A stretch of DNA of 64,000 bases from Rhizodiscina lignyota (lineage: Eukaryota > Ascomycota > Dothideomycetes > Aulographales > Rhizodiscinaceae): assembly GCA_010015805.1 (NCBI GenBank), contig ML978123.1, positions 3,100,001-3,164,000 on the forward strand, read 5' to 3'. Positions within the stretch are counted from its first letter, which is position 1; each line of letters starts with the position of its first letter. The notes beneath the pieces were generated by a model. The model made no database searches. It had not been told where the DNA came from and saw only the letters and a program-made list of their open reading frames with translations. Positions 34,382-45,258 of the stretch are shown here, piece after piece. The position numbers were made by a program, and so were the translations under genes.

Positions 34382-35418
34382 CGAGATGAATTCGTTCGAT
34401 GGATATGCCGTGGGATTCGTCGATTGTGCACTTGAAAGAGTCTCTGAGAAGGTAGATTCGTAGGTTGTGGATGTGTAAGGAGCGTTTTGTCACGAAATAG
34501 TTCTAGAAACGGATTGAGGTCATGACACGTGACATCTCTTGGCGCGGGGAGATTCCGAGCAGTCGGCGATTTCGGCGTTAACAACGAAAAATCTGATAAT
34601 TCGCTGCTCTCGGGTTTCATCGCCCTTTATCTTCACCATCGGAAGCTTGCTCCATCATCGTCGCTGGACATCTCCAAAGTCCCACTTTTAGGCTGCCATT
34701 GTTTGCGTTTGTCCTTGGATTGTGTTCGAAAGCGACATTGTGATTACACCGGACTGCCGGACGCAGTCATGGTGCTTGCTGGAGTATTTACACTGCTGGA
34801 CACGAGCTTCTGACGCCTTCATAGCCTACTCACTTCTCCTTGGATGCAGCGTGATTGTCAGACCATCAAGGTCGGAAATACGGTACATCAATCGCCGAGC
34901 CTCTCGTAAAGGGCAGAAAGGATCGCCCAAGAGCCCAGGGCCTTCCCCAGATACTCCGCAGTCCCTGCATACTTTATTGCATGTTGATATTCTCCAACTT
35001 GAGGCTAACAAGCAAAGTTGCCCAAAGAGACTCGCAATGGTAGTTCAAGCCTTCATCCCCGGCATGGCATTCTTCATGCCACTCATCGACATACCTCTGA
35101 AACCGAATGCCTTTCCAATTACTCCGCAGTTATGAAAAGCTTGAATCAAGACTGTATCTATCATTCTTGTTTAAATTTCTCCGTCTGTGCGAGGCAATTG
35201 ATCTGACTGTTAGAAAGCATATGATCCGAAGAGACCGAGCGGAGTCTCACATCTCTTCTCCCCTTTCTCTTCAGAAGTGATATATTCTTTTCATCAATCT
35301 GATAGATTCAGTTCCTCTCAATGGCAGATATTTAGAGGGCTGATCCCTCATACTCGTTTATTTGATTGCATCATCTGCTGATTGTGCTGGTCGCCTCTCT
35401 AGTTGAATCAGTAGCTGT
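34382..35418. other. Intergenic region with possible gene remnant
   Basis: About 1 kb. On the minus strand between roughly 35,125 and 34,830 several short, protein-like runs occur in different frames (for example F-Q-R-Y-V-D-E-W-H-E-E and L-G-K-A-L-G-S-W-A-I-L-S-A-L-Y), which could be a decayed gene. Plus-strand frames in the same place look like shadows. Confidence 0.3.
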
Positions 35419-38196
35419 ATGATGGCGATGATGAAGCGGTTTCTAACCCTCAGCATATTCTTAGTCCATCTCATCACCGTGGCTCAAGGCGCCGCACCAC
35501 ACAATGATACTCTAGGTATCAAAAACGGATATCTCTCTTTCGAAACGAAGGATTTCTACGTGCAACTCGTCAAAGACGCTCAAGTTCTTGCGTCCCTTGT
35601 TCCAAAATCTGCGGCACCGTTCGACTTTGCCCCCTTTGACTTTCTCCCTAGGCGAGCGGCCGATGGAAATTATCACACTGGAGATCTGATCGTTCGGTGG
35701 AGAGGATCGCGAGACTCAAAATGGCTTGAGCAAAATACTGCATGGACAAGGAAAGCTGTAGCAGCACTGAATCCTCCAGACAAAGCCACATTTGCGGCTG
35801 CGAACCTGGGACCGACTTTCAATGCCTCGATTCCCTTCAGCTTAACCAGGACATGGAGCAGGACTGATGCAGGGGACTTGAGCATGTCATTTTCGATAAA
35901 GAATACACAGAACTCAGCCTTGGAAATCGGAAGTGTCGGCTTCCCAGCCGAATTCAACTCAATCTTCACAGGGCTGGCTGCAGAGGACATACAGGCCAAT
36001 TGTTCTTTGACAGATCCGAATATTGGGCTGAATGGTGGCTATCTGCGGGTCACTCGAGTCAATGGATCGCCTCCTGCACTTGTTGTTACGCCGTTGAACG
36101 ATGATAGCAAGTTTGAGGGCTGGGACTTTCTCACCGAGAATGGGTCCGTTGGTGTTCAATCTGGTTACCAGACCTCCGACTTTGAGGGACTTTATCAATG
36201 GATGGTACATACTCGCGCCTACGCTGAACAAGAATGGAATGCCACGATCCCTTGGAATACACCAACGTCGCGAACTTTGAAACCAGGAGAGGCTTTTACT
36301 GTTGGCTTAGTATTCAAGATGGCAAGCCAAATTGATCAGATTGAAGACACACTGAGGAAGACAGGCAGCCCAGTAGCCGTTGGAATTCCGGGCTACATTA
36401 TTCCTCAAGACATGGAAGCGCAACTTCTTATCGATGCTACCGCTGCGATTTCATCAATCTCTACAAAGCCAAAGGGTGCTTTCAAGACCCAGCTTCGATC
36501 GGGGAAAGCTCTTTCGTTGACACCAAGCCCGACTGCATTCGGACGCGTGCGACTCAATATCAAGTACAGCGATGGGAAAGAGCAGTCGATCCACTACCAC
36601 ATTTCCAAATCCGCTCCGCAAGCTGTCCAGGACGTAGGCACATACCTCTCATCTAAACACTGGTGGACAAACGAGTCTGACCCCTTTGGTCGCGCGCCAT
36701 CATTCATGGCAGTAGACCACTCAGGCGGTATAGGGCAAAAGATCCTCCAACTAGATCGCGTTTGGCTTGCCGGTGAGTGCCACGAAGCAGGTGCTTCTTG
36801 GCTCACGGCCGCAATGAAACAGGTTGCACAACCAGTTGCGGAGGAGGTGGCAAAACTAGAAACTTTCATTCACAAGGTGTTGTGGAAGACAATCCAGCTT
36901 CGTGATAGCTATGCCGTTCGTCAAAGCATCTTCTGGTATGATCCCACACGGAAAGACTTCTGGTACGACCCGAGACTTCCGTACGAGTTGCAGACACAGA
37001 CGCACTACAGTAATAGCTGGAATGCTGCAACAGCAAATGTGACAACACGGGGTTACGGATACATCTTTCCTGCTGCGACTTACTGGGCACTGTATCGCGC
37101 TGGCAGGGCTTTCCCAGAGATGCTGAAAGAGGCACCGTGGCAGTGGTATCTCAACCAATCGTACCAGACAGTCAAATACGCGTTTGGCGTGCTTCCAAAC
37201 GGAACTCATCCCGTGGACTACTGGAACCTGGGGCTAATGGGAGAGACCATCATCGGAGAGTTATTAAAGGATTTACAGAGAGAAGATTGGACCTCGCAGG
37301 CAGACGAAGTTATTTCACTCATGAAGGCCCGATCCGACGTGTGGGAAGTGACTGCTGTTCCCTTCGGAAGTGAGCTCCACTGGGACTCAACTGGCCAAGA
37401 AGGCGTCTTCTACTGGTCCAACTACTTCGGCCGCGAAGCCACTGTCAACAAGACCATTGGCACGATCATGGGATATACACCTACTGTCAACCACTGGGGC
37501 TACAATGGGAATGCGCGCCGCTATTGGGACTTCCAGTTCGACGGCAAGATCTCGAGGATCGAGAGGCAGATACACCATTATGGGTCGGCGCTTAATTCGC
37601 TACCATTGTTGGGGTACTTCCGATCAAAGACTATGCCGTTGTACGTTCTACGTATTACATTTGGAGGGGTGTTTGCTCCGCTGTCGAATATTCAGGACGA
37701 TGGATTCGGGTCCACTGCTTTTCATTCTTGGGCGGATACGCTCGCTTGGGAAGTCTACAGCGGTGACTACGGACCTGCGTTCTTAGGGATGATGCTCGGT
37801 TCCGCGACGTATGTCGTAGACGATGGAGAGCTTAGCTTGACGGCGTTTGGGGGGCAGCTCGTCCAAGGATCGGGAAAGAGGTATACGGTGATGCCCTTCG
37901 ATGCGTTGAGGAAGAGAATATACTTCCAAGCGGAAGGATTATATGTTGAGCTAGACTACGGGGCGGTCCAAAGTGCAGAAGTGTCTTCGAAACAGCTGAA
38001 GTTGAAGCTCGTGCAGCGCCCCACGCCTGCTGCTACTGCGGCAGGCGAGGCCATTTTGTGGGTGGAGCGAACTACGGCAACTTCAATGAGTGTTAGCAGC
38101 GTCAATGTGTCTGGCAAGGCCTTGATTATGAAGCGCGGTGGCTGGGCAATACCTCTCGGAGCAGGTACAGCTTCAGTAACTCTCACACTAAAGTAG
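35419..38196 (+). CDS. Secreted DUF5695 family protein, probable carbohydrate-active enzyme
   Basis: One uninterrupted exon encodes 925 residues. The first 25 form a signal peptide ending V-A-Q-G-A-A. The N-terminal 300 residues are beta-rich (F-Y-V-Q-L-V-K-D-A-Q-V-L-A-S-L). The second half has many Trp and Tyr residues with W-D-S-T-G-Q-E-G, V-N-H-W-G-Y-N-G-N-A-R-R and Y-G-S-A-L-N, consistent with an alpha/alpha-barrel like that of glycoside hydrolases and lyases. DUF5695 is, as I recall, a bacterial-fungal family without a proven activity. There are about a dozen N-x-S/T sites. Lack of introns in a gene of this size stands out among its multi-exon neighbours and could mean horizontal acquisition, but base composition does not obviously differ. 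Confidence 0.8.
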   Translation: MMAMMKRFLTLSIFLVHLITVAQGAAPHNDTLGIKNGYLSFETKDFYVQLVKDAQVLASLVPKSAAPFDFAPFDFLPRRAADGNYHTGDLIVRWRGSRDSKWLEQNTAWTRKAVAALNPPDKATFAAANLGPTFNASIPFSLTRTWSRTDAGDLSMSFSIKNTQNSALEIGSVGFPAEFNSIFTGLAAEDIQANCSLTDPNIGLNGGYLRVTRVNGSPPALVVTPLNDDSKFEGWDFLTENGSVGVQSGYQTSDFEGLYQWMVHTRAYAEQEWNATIPWNTPTSRTLKPGEAFTVGLVFKMASQIDQIEDTLRKTGSPVAVGIPGYIIPQDMEAQLLIDATAAISSISTKPKGAFKTQLRSGKALSLTPSPTAFGRVRLNIKYSDGKEQSIHYHISKSAPQAVQDVGTYLSSKHWWTNESDPFGRAPSFMAVDHSGGIGQKILQLDRVWLAGECHEAGASWLTAAMKQVAQPVAEEVAKLETFIHKVLWKTIQLRDSYAVRQSIFWYDPTRKDFWYDPRLPYELQTQTHYSNSWNAATANVTTRGYGYIFPAATYWALYRAGRAFPEMLKEAPWQWYLNQSYQTVKYAFGVLPNGTHPVDYWNLGLMGETIIGELLKDLQREDWTSQADEVISLMKARSDVWEVTAVPFGSELHWDSTGQEGVFYWSNYFGREATVNKTIGTIMGYTPTVNHWGYNGNARRYWDFQFDGKISRIERQIHHYGSALNSLPLLGYFRSKTMPLYVLRITFGGVFAPLSNIQDDGFGSTAFHSWADTLAWEVYSGDYGPAFLGMMLGSATYVVDDGELSLTAFGGQLVQGSGKRYTVMPFDALRKRIYFQAEGLYVELDYGAVQSAEVSSKQLKLKLVQRPTPAATAAGEAILWVERTTATSMSVSSVNVSGKALIMKRGGWAIPLGAGTASVTLTLK

Positions 38197-39391
38197 AGAG
38201 CGGTATGTCAATTGATTTCTTTTGCTGAGTGTGTGGCGAATGCGATATGAAGATCTTCTCGAGTATACAGAAATATCTCGATTCAAAAGCCAAGTGATTC
38301 GTATACTGTGTCATGCTTGAAGACGGTACAGAACGGCGTCCGGTAAGATTGTCTCATAGATCTTGCACATATTTGCATTTGCGGCCACAATGTTGGCTGC
38401 GTTAGCGAAGGACACTCAACGAAATCTTAAATCCAAACAGAAATAACATCTACCGATGCGGTTAGAGCATACGATCAAGCCAATGGGAATTGTATTCGCC
38501 ACATCAGAAGGTTAGAGACTTACGCGGCACCAACGCTCATTGGCCATCTCGGAGCATCGCGTCCAGGATAACGGCCGCCACAAGCTCGAGACGACGGCGA
38601 GGGACTTGGGAATCCAAAGTTATCTCTCCTTCTCAAAGATGAGAGGTCAGAGGAACGATACTGTATCTGTCTGAGTGTCATATTGTTGTATGCGAGTTGC
38701 AAACCCAATTTTGGCATTGCGGTTTCGGTTTGTGTATCTCAAAGTTGCTCGTTTCGCCAAGAGAGGCAAAACATGGTCTCCAAAGAGAGCTAATGCCTAA
38801 CGCACCTTCTCATGCATCCGACGGTATCTAACGCAAAATAGAATTGGAAGAGCTCTATTAGAGAGCACAGAACTGAGAGAGTTGGTGAAGAAATACACCT
38901 TACCTCTCAATTTGTGGGTCTCCGTTCCAATGATTCCATCAGTTTAGATATTATAACCTACCGAATGCAGCCCTCAAGTGGCGTTTAGGAGTTAGTTCTC
39001 CGAATGAAGTATGACACCAGCTGTTTAACGTTACACTGTCTTACAGTAACCCTCGCTATAAGATTCGACTTGTTGTATCGTCGTCATTATGTAGATCAAT
39101 TGCTGGCAAAGGCAACACCCAGGGAGATGATAGAAGACCACTGCTCGCGATTAGCATCAGCTTGTGGTCTTCGGCCCCACTAGCTCCCTATTAACGAGAC
39201 GCCACTGGGCCACCAATTCATCCGGAGATGTGTCAACTTTCTTCTAATATTAATCGCCGGTTGTCCTTTACTTTGTGAGAAATTAACCCAGTTGAATGAA
39301 CTCGTTTTCATGTCTAGTCCTCTCAGTTCTGTGGATTTTAGCAAATCCTCAAGAATAACACTCCGTCGCACTCTCCAAGGACATTAGCAGC
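38197..39391. other. Intergenic region
   Basis: These 1.2 kb include a 65-codon minus-strand frame (38520-38717) that ends at a GTAAGT with a possible acceptor near 38,450; its product would be basic and Pro/Ser-rich, with no known domain, and I do not call it. The rest is the AT-rich upstream region of the transporter. Confidence 0.35.
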
Positions 39392-41154
39392 ATGTTGCCT
39401 GCACAAGACGTCCAGCCCGCTTCTGTCAGTGTCGCAGAAAAGGAGCCTCAGCACCCGGATGACAATGATGAGAAGAACATCGTTGATTCGCCAACGGTCG
39501 AGTCACAAAAGCCGGAAGGGACAACCGACCTCAGCGAATTCCCGGAAGGCGGAACAAAGGCTTGGATAGTGTTGTTTGGCTGCTTCTGTATTTCGTATGC
39601 CACGGAGTCTGTGAGGTTGCAGCTAGCGCTAACTCATTCTCAGGTATTCCACATTTGGATGGCCGTTTGGTACACATATCGTTACAGTCGCGTCTACGTT
39701 AGAATGTTAATGCTTTGCAGCTATCGGGGTGTTTCAGAACTACTATGAGCGTAACCAATTACGCGGAGAATCGAGAACCTCGATTTCAGTCATTCAGGGT
39801 CTTGAGCCGTTCTTTCTATTCTTCCTTGTAAGGATGCATATCATTTTCGTGGCCTAGAGCTGATGCAGTCCCAGGGACTGCCTGTGGGTGCGCTGTACAG
39901 TCGTTTCGGCCCGCGGCCATTGATCTGGATCGGGACCTTTCTCCATGTCTTCGGTATTATGATGGCGTCACTGTCGAGAAAGGAGTACCAGCTGGTGCTT
40001 TCGCAAGGCATCTGGTCTCCAATAGGACTTGCGATGTGTTACCATGCAGGTGTGGCAAGCTGACCATGGGGGATGATGAGATATCTAACAGCTAGCAGCG
40101 GTGCAGACCTTAGCAACTTGGTTCCTGGAGAAGAGAGCCCTCGCAACTGGGTTGTTCATGATTGGATCGTCTATTGCTGGTAAGTGTGCGACAGCTTAAT
40201 GAAGACTGCTACTGATTGTGAAAGGGATGATCAATCCCATTGTTGTCTCCAATGTGCTTCGCGAATCTGGATTCCCGTGGGCAATGAGATCAGCCGGTTT
40301 CTTAGTATTATTCATGTTAGTAAGTCAAAGTCACCAGCGGTTCCACGAGAAAGCTAGATTGTTGATAATCGTTCCAGCTCATCGGCTGCGTCACTGTGCG
40401 CTCTCGTATTCCTCCAAACCCAGTTCGAGTCACCGGTGCCGACCTGGCAAAGCCGTTCAAAGATCCAGTCTGGGTCGTTCTGGCCTTTGCGATCGCGGTA
40501 TTCATGTTGGTCTTCTGGATTCCGTACAACTATCTAGTTGTCGAGGCCACAAGCGATGGAGTGTCGGAGCGATTGGCGGGATACTTGTTGACAATTTTGA
40601 ACGCTGCAGGGTTTGTAGGCCATTCGGGATGCAGCCTAACTGTGCTTACGCGAACAGTTTGCCATTTCGACTCGTCTTCGGAAAATTAGCTGATCGATTT
40701 GGTCGCTTCAACGTTACAATATTCTGCAACATCCTTTGTGGAATTATGAGCTTGGCGTTGTGGATTCCTGCCAACTCGAACACACCGCTCATAGTATTCG
40801 CAGTGTTTTACGGTATCTTCTCGAGCGGCTGGCTGGTAAACGTGAGTATATGCGCGGCCTGATCCATGCCTCCATATAAGTATGATTGACTCTCCAATCT
40901 CACAGGCGCCAGTCTGTGTCATGCAGATAACACCGGACATTCGCGAGCTGCCCATCAGGTTAGGAATGATGTTTCTCGTTGGCAGCACGACAATCATCGT
41001 TAGCCTTCCCATAGCCGGTCAAATCATTTCAGACAACAACGGAAGCTATTGGGGTCTCAAGGTATATACTGGCGTGATTAGTCTCCTTGCGGCAGCGATT
41101 ATGATTGCTGCGAGAACTCTGCATGTGGGTTGGAAGATTTTCGTCAAAGTTTAA
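39392..41154 (+). CDS. Major facilitator, monocarboxylate-transporter (MCT)-like
   Basis: Eight exons are predicted: 39392-39610, 39738-39827, 39869-40049, 40099-40179, 40225-40319, 40378-40610, 40658-40841, 40906-41154. Together they keep one frame of 443 residues. The acidic cytosolic N-terminus leads into G-G-T-K-A-W-I-V-L-F-G-C-F, the MCT-type first helix. Later blocks include F-G-P-R-P-L-I-W-I-G, F-L-E-K-R-A-L-A-T-G-L, L-P-F-R-L-V-F-G-K-L-A-D-R-F-G and a C-terminal helix. Such plasma-membrane proteins carry monocarboxylates, riboflavin or similar solutes. The first intron is the least certain: an acceptor at 39720 would restore the usual G-V-F-Q-N-Y-Y but breaks the frame, so 39737 was chosen. 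The intron at 40611 uses a GTTTGT donor. Confidence 0.75.
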
Positions 41155-41628
41155 GAAGAAGAGGTGACCGGGACACTTGGACTAAGAGTAAATAGAGAAG
41201 CATGGGATTGATATAAATGAGAATTGATTTTTTTCTCATCAGACTCTTGAGAACAAAGCATGACACGTAGCAAAGGAGATTGAATGATCAAGCACGTCGA
41301 GAGCAGTTTGAGGCCGAAGGATAATACGATGGTTGAACCTTGGTTTACGCGCAGTATAATTAATAGAACTGAGTTCAATCAATCTCGTCAATACAATGTT
41401 CACATAATAATCGAATAATACTAACATCGTCCTCAAATACGTGGACAGAGCATCGATGTGGCTGAACGTCTCCTTCAACGCGGCAAGGCGGGAGGGGCGC
41501 TTTGCCAAAAAGGGTCTGGTGCCATCGCGTCGACGCGTCTTCCCGTGCGGCTCTTGTCTGATAGATCGTAGCATTCTGTCCCGCACAATTTCAATTCCAC
41601 CATCATTCTCATCTTGCATCTTTACATT
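41155..41628. other. Intergenic region, promoter of SLD2
   Basis: No gene or repeat is evident in these 474 bases; short frames on both strands are not supported. Confidence 0.5.
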
Positions 41629-43094
41629 ATGCCGGATATAAAGGCGCAGCTTGCATCATTAAAAGATGAACTCAAGGTGTGGGAGAAGAACTTCGCCAAT
41701 GCGAATGGAGGCCGCAAGCCCACGAAGGGCGACATCAAGGCCGACCCCGCGATAGGTACACTTACTCCCATATATACGATAGGACGTTTGCTAAGTCCCT
41801 ATCAGCCCAGAAATACAAGGAGTATAATAAGTTGCGAGACCCAAAAATATCTCAGCCGGAACAAGAAACACCGAAGAAGCGCAAGTCTTCGTCTAATCGG
41901 TTCGAATTCGAAACCCCACGACGAAAGGTATCTAAAGGATCGCCGATCCCCGAAGCGAAAGACAAAGAGAACGATCCTGCTCCTGATGGTTCCCACTTCC
42001 TCAGTCCTACAAAATCCTCTCCTGTCACTGCCATTGGACCAACGCCACAGAAAGACGGCGCAGTACTAGGCCTATTCGATAATATACCCTCCACCACACC
42101 GCGTAAACAGACGCGGACAATCCTCAGCGAAGTTACTGGTAATATTGCACAAACCCCAAGCAGAAAGCCAGCAGTCGTAGACGAGCACACTCCGCAGATC
42201 ATAAGAAAGCGAAGCCGCACCCCCATATCCACAGGGAAGCGCTTCCTTCTCGATACGTTCGCTACACCAACTAAACGGAAGCTCGATGGCGACGATGGCA
42301 CGCCGAATTCGTCGAAGAGACTCAAGACTCCAAGCTTCCTGAGACGATGTTCGGTGACACTGGATACAGTGGCGGAGGAGGAGCAGGAGATTGCAGTGGC
42401 CCGGCCGTGGCAGCGACGGAGCTTTGGCAGGAGCTTGAGCAGCATGATACAAGAGATGCGGAAGAAGGAAGATGATCAATTCGAAGATGAATTGGAGGTG
42501 ATGCGGGAAATGGAGGATGGATTTAACCCAACGGCCGCGACTAAGATTGGTGCCTCCGACGGTCTGCTTCTCGGCGAGGAGAGCGACAACAAGACACCAA
42601 TAACCACAGAGGGGGCCGGTGGACCGGAGAAAGCAGATACAGCGCGAAAGCCATTCAAGAAGAAGGGTCAAAAGCGACAGACCAGGAGAGTTATCAGTGA
42701 GTCTATGTCGAAGCAGATGGCCAACTGCCTACTAACAGCATCATCAGTGCGCCCAGTACGGACTCGACCAGAAAAGAAGCCAGAAGCACGAGACCATAAT
42801 GAGAGTGATGAAGATGATTACGCCAAGCCTGTCAATGCTACGGAGAAAGACGAATCGGATTATGGAAGCTTCGTTGATGACGATAGTGCCTCATCTGGTG
42901 ATGAACGCAGGAGGGAGCAGCAGTCGAAGAAAACGAAGGGGAAGGAAACGAAGGAGAAGGAAACGAAGGAGAAGGAAGCAAGGGGTAAAAAGAAGATCAA
43001 TCCGAACGCCACAGCGCACGCAAACTTCAGGTCCCTGAAGATCAAGAATAAAAACTCGAAAGCCAAAGGACGCGGAAGGATGGGCCGGCGTTGA
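41629..43094 (+). CDS. SLD2: DNA replication initiation factor Sld2
   Basis: Three exons (41629-41755, 41806-42696, 42748-43094) give 454 residues. The N-terminus L-K-D-E-L-K-V-W-E-K-N-F-A and G-R-K-P-T-K, followed across the splice by Q-K-Y-K-E-Y-N-K-L-R-D, is the conserved Sld2/RecQL4 N-terminal motif. The middle is low-complexity and rich in S/T-P sites (for example S-R-T-P and T-P-T-K-R), as expected for a CDK target that, once phosphorylated, binds Dpb11/TopBP1 to load GINS and start replication. The C-terminus is a Lys/Glu tract with a 15-nt tandem repeat, then a basic tail M-G-R-R. It acts in the nucleus at origins. Sequence conservation outside the N-terminus is always low in this family. 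Confidence 0.88.
42929..42978 (+). repeat. 15-nt tandem repeat within SLD2
   Basis: Units resembling GAAACGAAGGAGAAG recur about three times and encode the K-E-T-K-E run. Such repeats readily vary in copy number between strains. Confidence 0.6.
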
Positions 43095-43413
43095 TGGCTT
43101 GGTCGGCCTTGAACGTTGCAACACTGCAATGGAATATCAAATAGCAATGTGCTCCTACGGATTAGGACAAAAATGTCTCAGTTTCATGTCCTTTCGAGGA
43201 ACCTCTCTCTATACATCATATCTTACCACGACGTCGTAGCGCCGTATGCGCTAGAGTGTCCGAAGTATGCTCCTAGTTGTGTAGTGATACATATATGTAG
43301 GACCGTACGCCTCGCAATGCCTCGTCAAAATGCCAAATGGTCTCGAGGCCCATCCCGCCTCTTCAATGCTCTTTGCTCTATTCACCGATGCGCTCAACCG
43401 AATCAGATCGTCC
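43095..43413. other. Convergent intergenic region
   Basis: These 319 bases separate the ends of SLD2 and the uL11m gene. Plus-strand frames running into the uL11m exon are antisense shadows. Confidence 0.5.
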
Positions 43414-44122
43414 TCAAGGTACGACGCCGATGCCTATACTGCCAGCCTGTGCCACCACGCTCCGACACAAGCCCTCCAAACTCAAACCACTTAACCGCGT
43501 CTCTTGCTGCTTAATCTTCGCAATCTCATAGACATGCTTCAAGCTGACAGTCCCCAACATCGATATACCGGAATTCCCGTTGACGGCGGTCTGTCCTGCA
43601 GCCTTTCCAGTAGGCCCTTTCGTGCCATCACCGTATGCCTGGGCGGCTTCCTTATTACGATTGGGGCCAGGCACATTGCCCGCACCGCGCACGCGGTTCT
43701 TCTTCACGCCCACGCTAGCGGCAGCAAAGAGTAATGTAGCGGTGGGGGGAGTACGCAGTTCGAAGTGGAAGGAGCGGTCCGGACGGACAGTGACGCGCGC
43801 AGGGATAGGTGTGCCAGTTGTGTAATGAGTTGTACGGGCGTTAAACTCCTGCGGTCACCATCAGCGACAATTCCACTACAAATACGAGACAACAGTTTAG
43901 AAAGCACAGCACTTTAGGACACTGATAAGAGAAGTGAAGCCGATTGAGGAAGAATGCGCGCGATTGGAAAATGCGGTCATTAGTCAGACTCACTTTGCAG
44001 AAGTCCATGCTCTTGACGCCTTTGCTTCCCAGCGCAGGACCGACTGGAGGCGAGGGCGAGGCTTGTCCAGCTCCGACGATGAGCTTGACAATGACCTCTT
44101 TGGCCATCACTTTGCGCGACAT
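43414..44122 (-). CDS. Mitochondrial ribosomal protein uL11m
   Basis: Two exons (44122-43994, 43848-43414) with a 145-nt phase-0 intron give 187 residues. Exon 1 carries [17 protein letters not shown], the L11 N-terminal signature, then G-V-K-S-M-D-F-C-K. Exon 2 begins E-F-N-A-R-T, as in bacterial L11 (E-F-N), and includes T-P-P-T-A-T-L-L and a C-terminal [20 protein letters not shown] 35-residue insert rich in Gly, Asn and Lys (about 110-145), typical of fungal mitochondrial forms, lengthens the protein. It belongs to the L7/L12 stalk base of the mitochondrial large subunit. There is no obvious cleavable presequence. Confidence 0.93.
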
Positions 44123-44263
44123 CTTGATTGATGTGCTGCGCGGGGCAGGCTATTCTGGAAGTTGAATGCGACAGAAGAAAAAGTTGAGACGGGAGCTTGA
44201 ACGTAGGATAAAGGTGAGATCGTTCGGCAATCTCCGAAGCGAGCGTCAAGACACTAGGTAATC

Positions 44264-44644
44264 TTACGTCGCCAGCGAGGGTCCTTGGGGTGTCTTCCTT
44301 CTCGGCAATAGGTACGCTTGAACCGCTTGTTCCTTTTCCAAATATATTATAAGATTTAGACAAATCCTATCACCCTGTTCCCTATCGTGTGTGGAATTCA
44401 CGGCTTTTACTGGCGACATCGTGAACATCTCCGATGATTCAGCTGACTCCTTGTCTTCCGTGTCCTCCATCAGTTTCTCGCAATTTGTGAGATAACCAGG
44501 AAACGCCCAACACTCCCGCTTTCTATCATATTGCCCTTCGCCATTATTTGTTACGTAGTTGCTGTTTCGTTCAATTTGGTTAATGCTGCGCTTTGATACA
44601 CTTAACATCAGTTTTAGACCGGGATCGCAATCACGTCCCGACAT
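44264..44644 (-). CDS. Hypothetical 126-residue frame, weak
   Basis: A single frame with an ATG start lies just upstream of uL11m on the same strand. The product is hydrophilic with many Glu, Lys and Asn residues and matches no family I recognise. The last codons overlap a GTAAGA donor-like sequence, and another frame of the same bases (D-L-S-K-S-Y-N-I-F-G) looks equally protein-like. It may be a 5' untranslated exon of the ribosomal gene or a chance frame. Confidence 0.25.
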   Translation of the reverse strand: MSGRDCDPGLKLMLSVSKRSINQIERNSNYVTNNGEGQYDRKRECWAFPGYLTNCEKLMEDTEDKESAESSEMFTMSPVKAVNSTHDREQGDRICLNLIIYLEKEQAVQAYLLPRRKTPQGPSLAT

Positions 44645-44924
44645 GGCATCTTTGGAGATGCGCAGAGCGTAGTCTTGTGCAGATTCCCCAAAGATTCAAT
44701 CAGTCCTAAGGCGTAAGTACTCATGTCGAGCCTCAGGCGTGGTGTACGAGTTCAATTCGGAAAGCCGATATTTACAGTCTGCGATTTTGTTTTGTAGGGA
44801 GTATTTGCAAAACATCTTACGATGACATGACGGAGCACTCGATCTCACATGCCAAGCATTCATCTCATCATCAGATCTATCTCACACCTCATTCATAAGG
44901 CTGTAATGCTGAGACGGGGTGGCA

Positions 44925-44932
44925 TATATAAA
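44925..44932 (+). promoter_or_regulatory. TATA box of the cysteine-rich peptide gene
   Basis: TATATAAA lies 126 bases before the ATG at 45058, a spacing that fits a transcription start about 100 bases upstream of the coding sequence. Confidence 0.6.
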
Positions 44933-44945
44933 CAGTACTGTGGGT

Positions 44946-44960
44946 GCGGCCGGCGGCCGC
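44946..44960. repeat. GC-only inverted repeat
   Basis: GCGGCC and GGCCGC flank a three-base loop just downstream of the TATA box. It may form a small hairpin in the 5' untranslated RNA or be a protein-binding site. Confidence 0.35.
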
Positions 44961-45057
44961 GCTGCGGCGTATATACTCACGACTCCAGCTATTATCATTC
45001 TTCACTCTCTCCTTCTAGTATCCAGACATAGTTTCCTCAATCCTCATTTCCATCAAC

Positions 45058-45258
45058 ATGCAATTCTCCTCCATCGCCGCCTTCATGAGCGTCCTGCTCG
45101 CAGTAGCCGTTACCGCCGAGCCGGTCTTCAACACCGGCCGTACTATCTTACCACGCCGCAATCTCGGCAAGAGAGTCGTAGTCTGCCCCATCGGGCCCAA
45201 CAGCGAAGAAATATGCTCTAGCATGATGTGCTGCCTCGAATCATGCTGTAACGAGTAG
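45058..45258 (+). CDS. Small secreted cysteine-rich peptide precursor
   Basis: A single exon encodes 66 residues. Residues 1-20 are a clear signal peptide (S-V-L-L-A-V-A-V-T-A). A short propeptide contains R-R (33-34) and ends with K-R (38-39), a Kex2-type site. The predicted mature peptide is 27 residues, V-V-V-C-P-I-G at its start, with six cysteines at 43, 53, 58, 59, 63 and 64 (C-x9-C-x4-C-C-x3-C-C), enough for three disulfides. It is acidic and small. A TATA box and a pyrimidine-rich leader (ttcactctctccttct) precede the ATG, which suggests strong expression. Such precursors are typical of fungal secreted peptides acting on other organisms or as effectors; no named family was recognised. 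The role is an inference from architecture. Confidence 0.8.
   Translation: MQFSSIAAFMSVLLAVAVTAEPVFNTGRTILPRRNLGKRVVVCPIGPNSEEICSSMMCCLESCCNE

Noticed and set aside
34722-35135. Plus-strand frame of 137 codons
   Set aside because: The frame is antisense to the more protein-like minus-strand fragments and has no domain.
42072-42671. Antisense frame of 199 codons in SLD2
   Set aside because: Overlaps a conserved low-complexity coding exon; its product resembles nothing.
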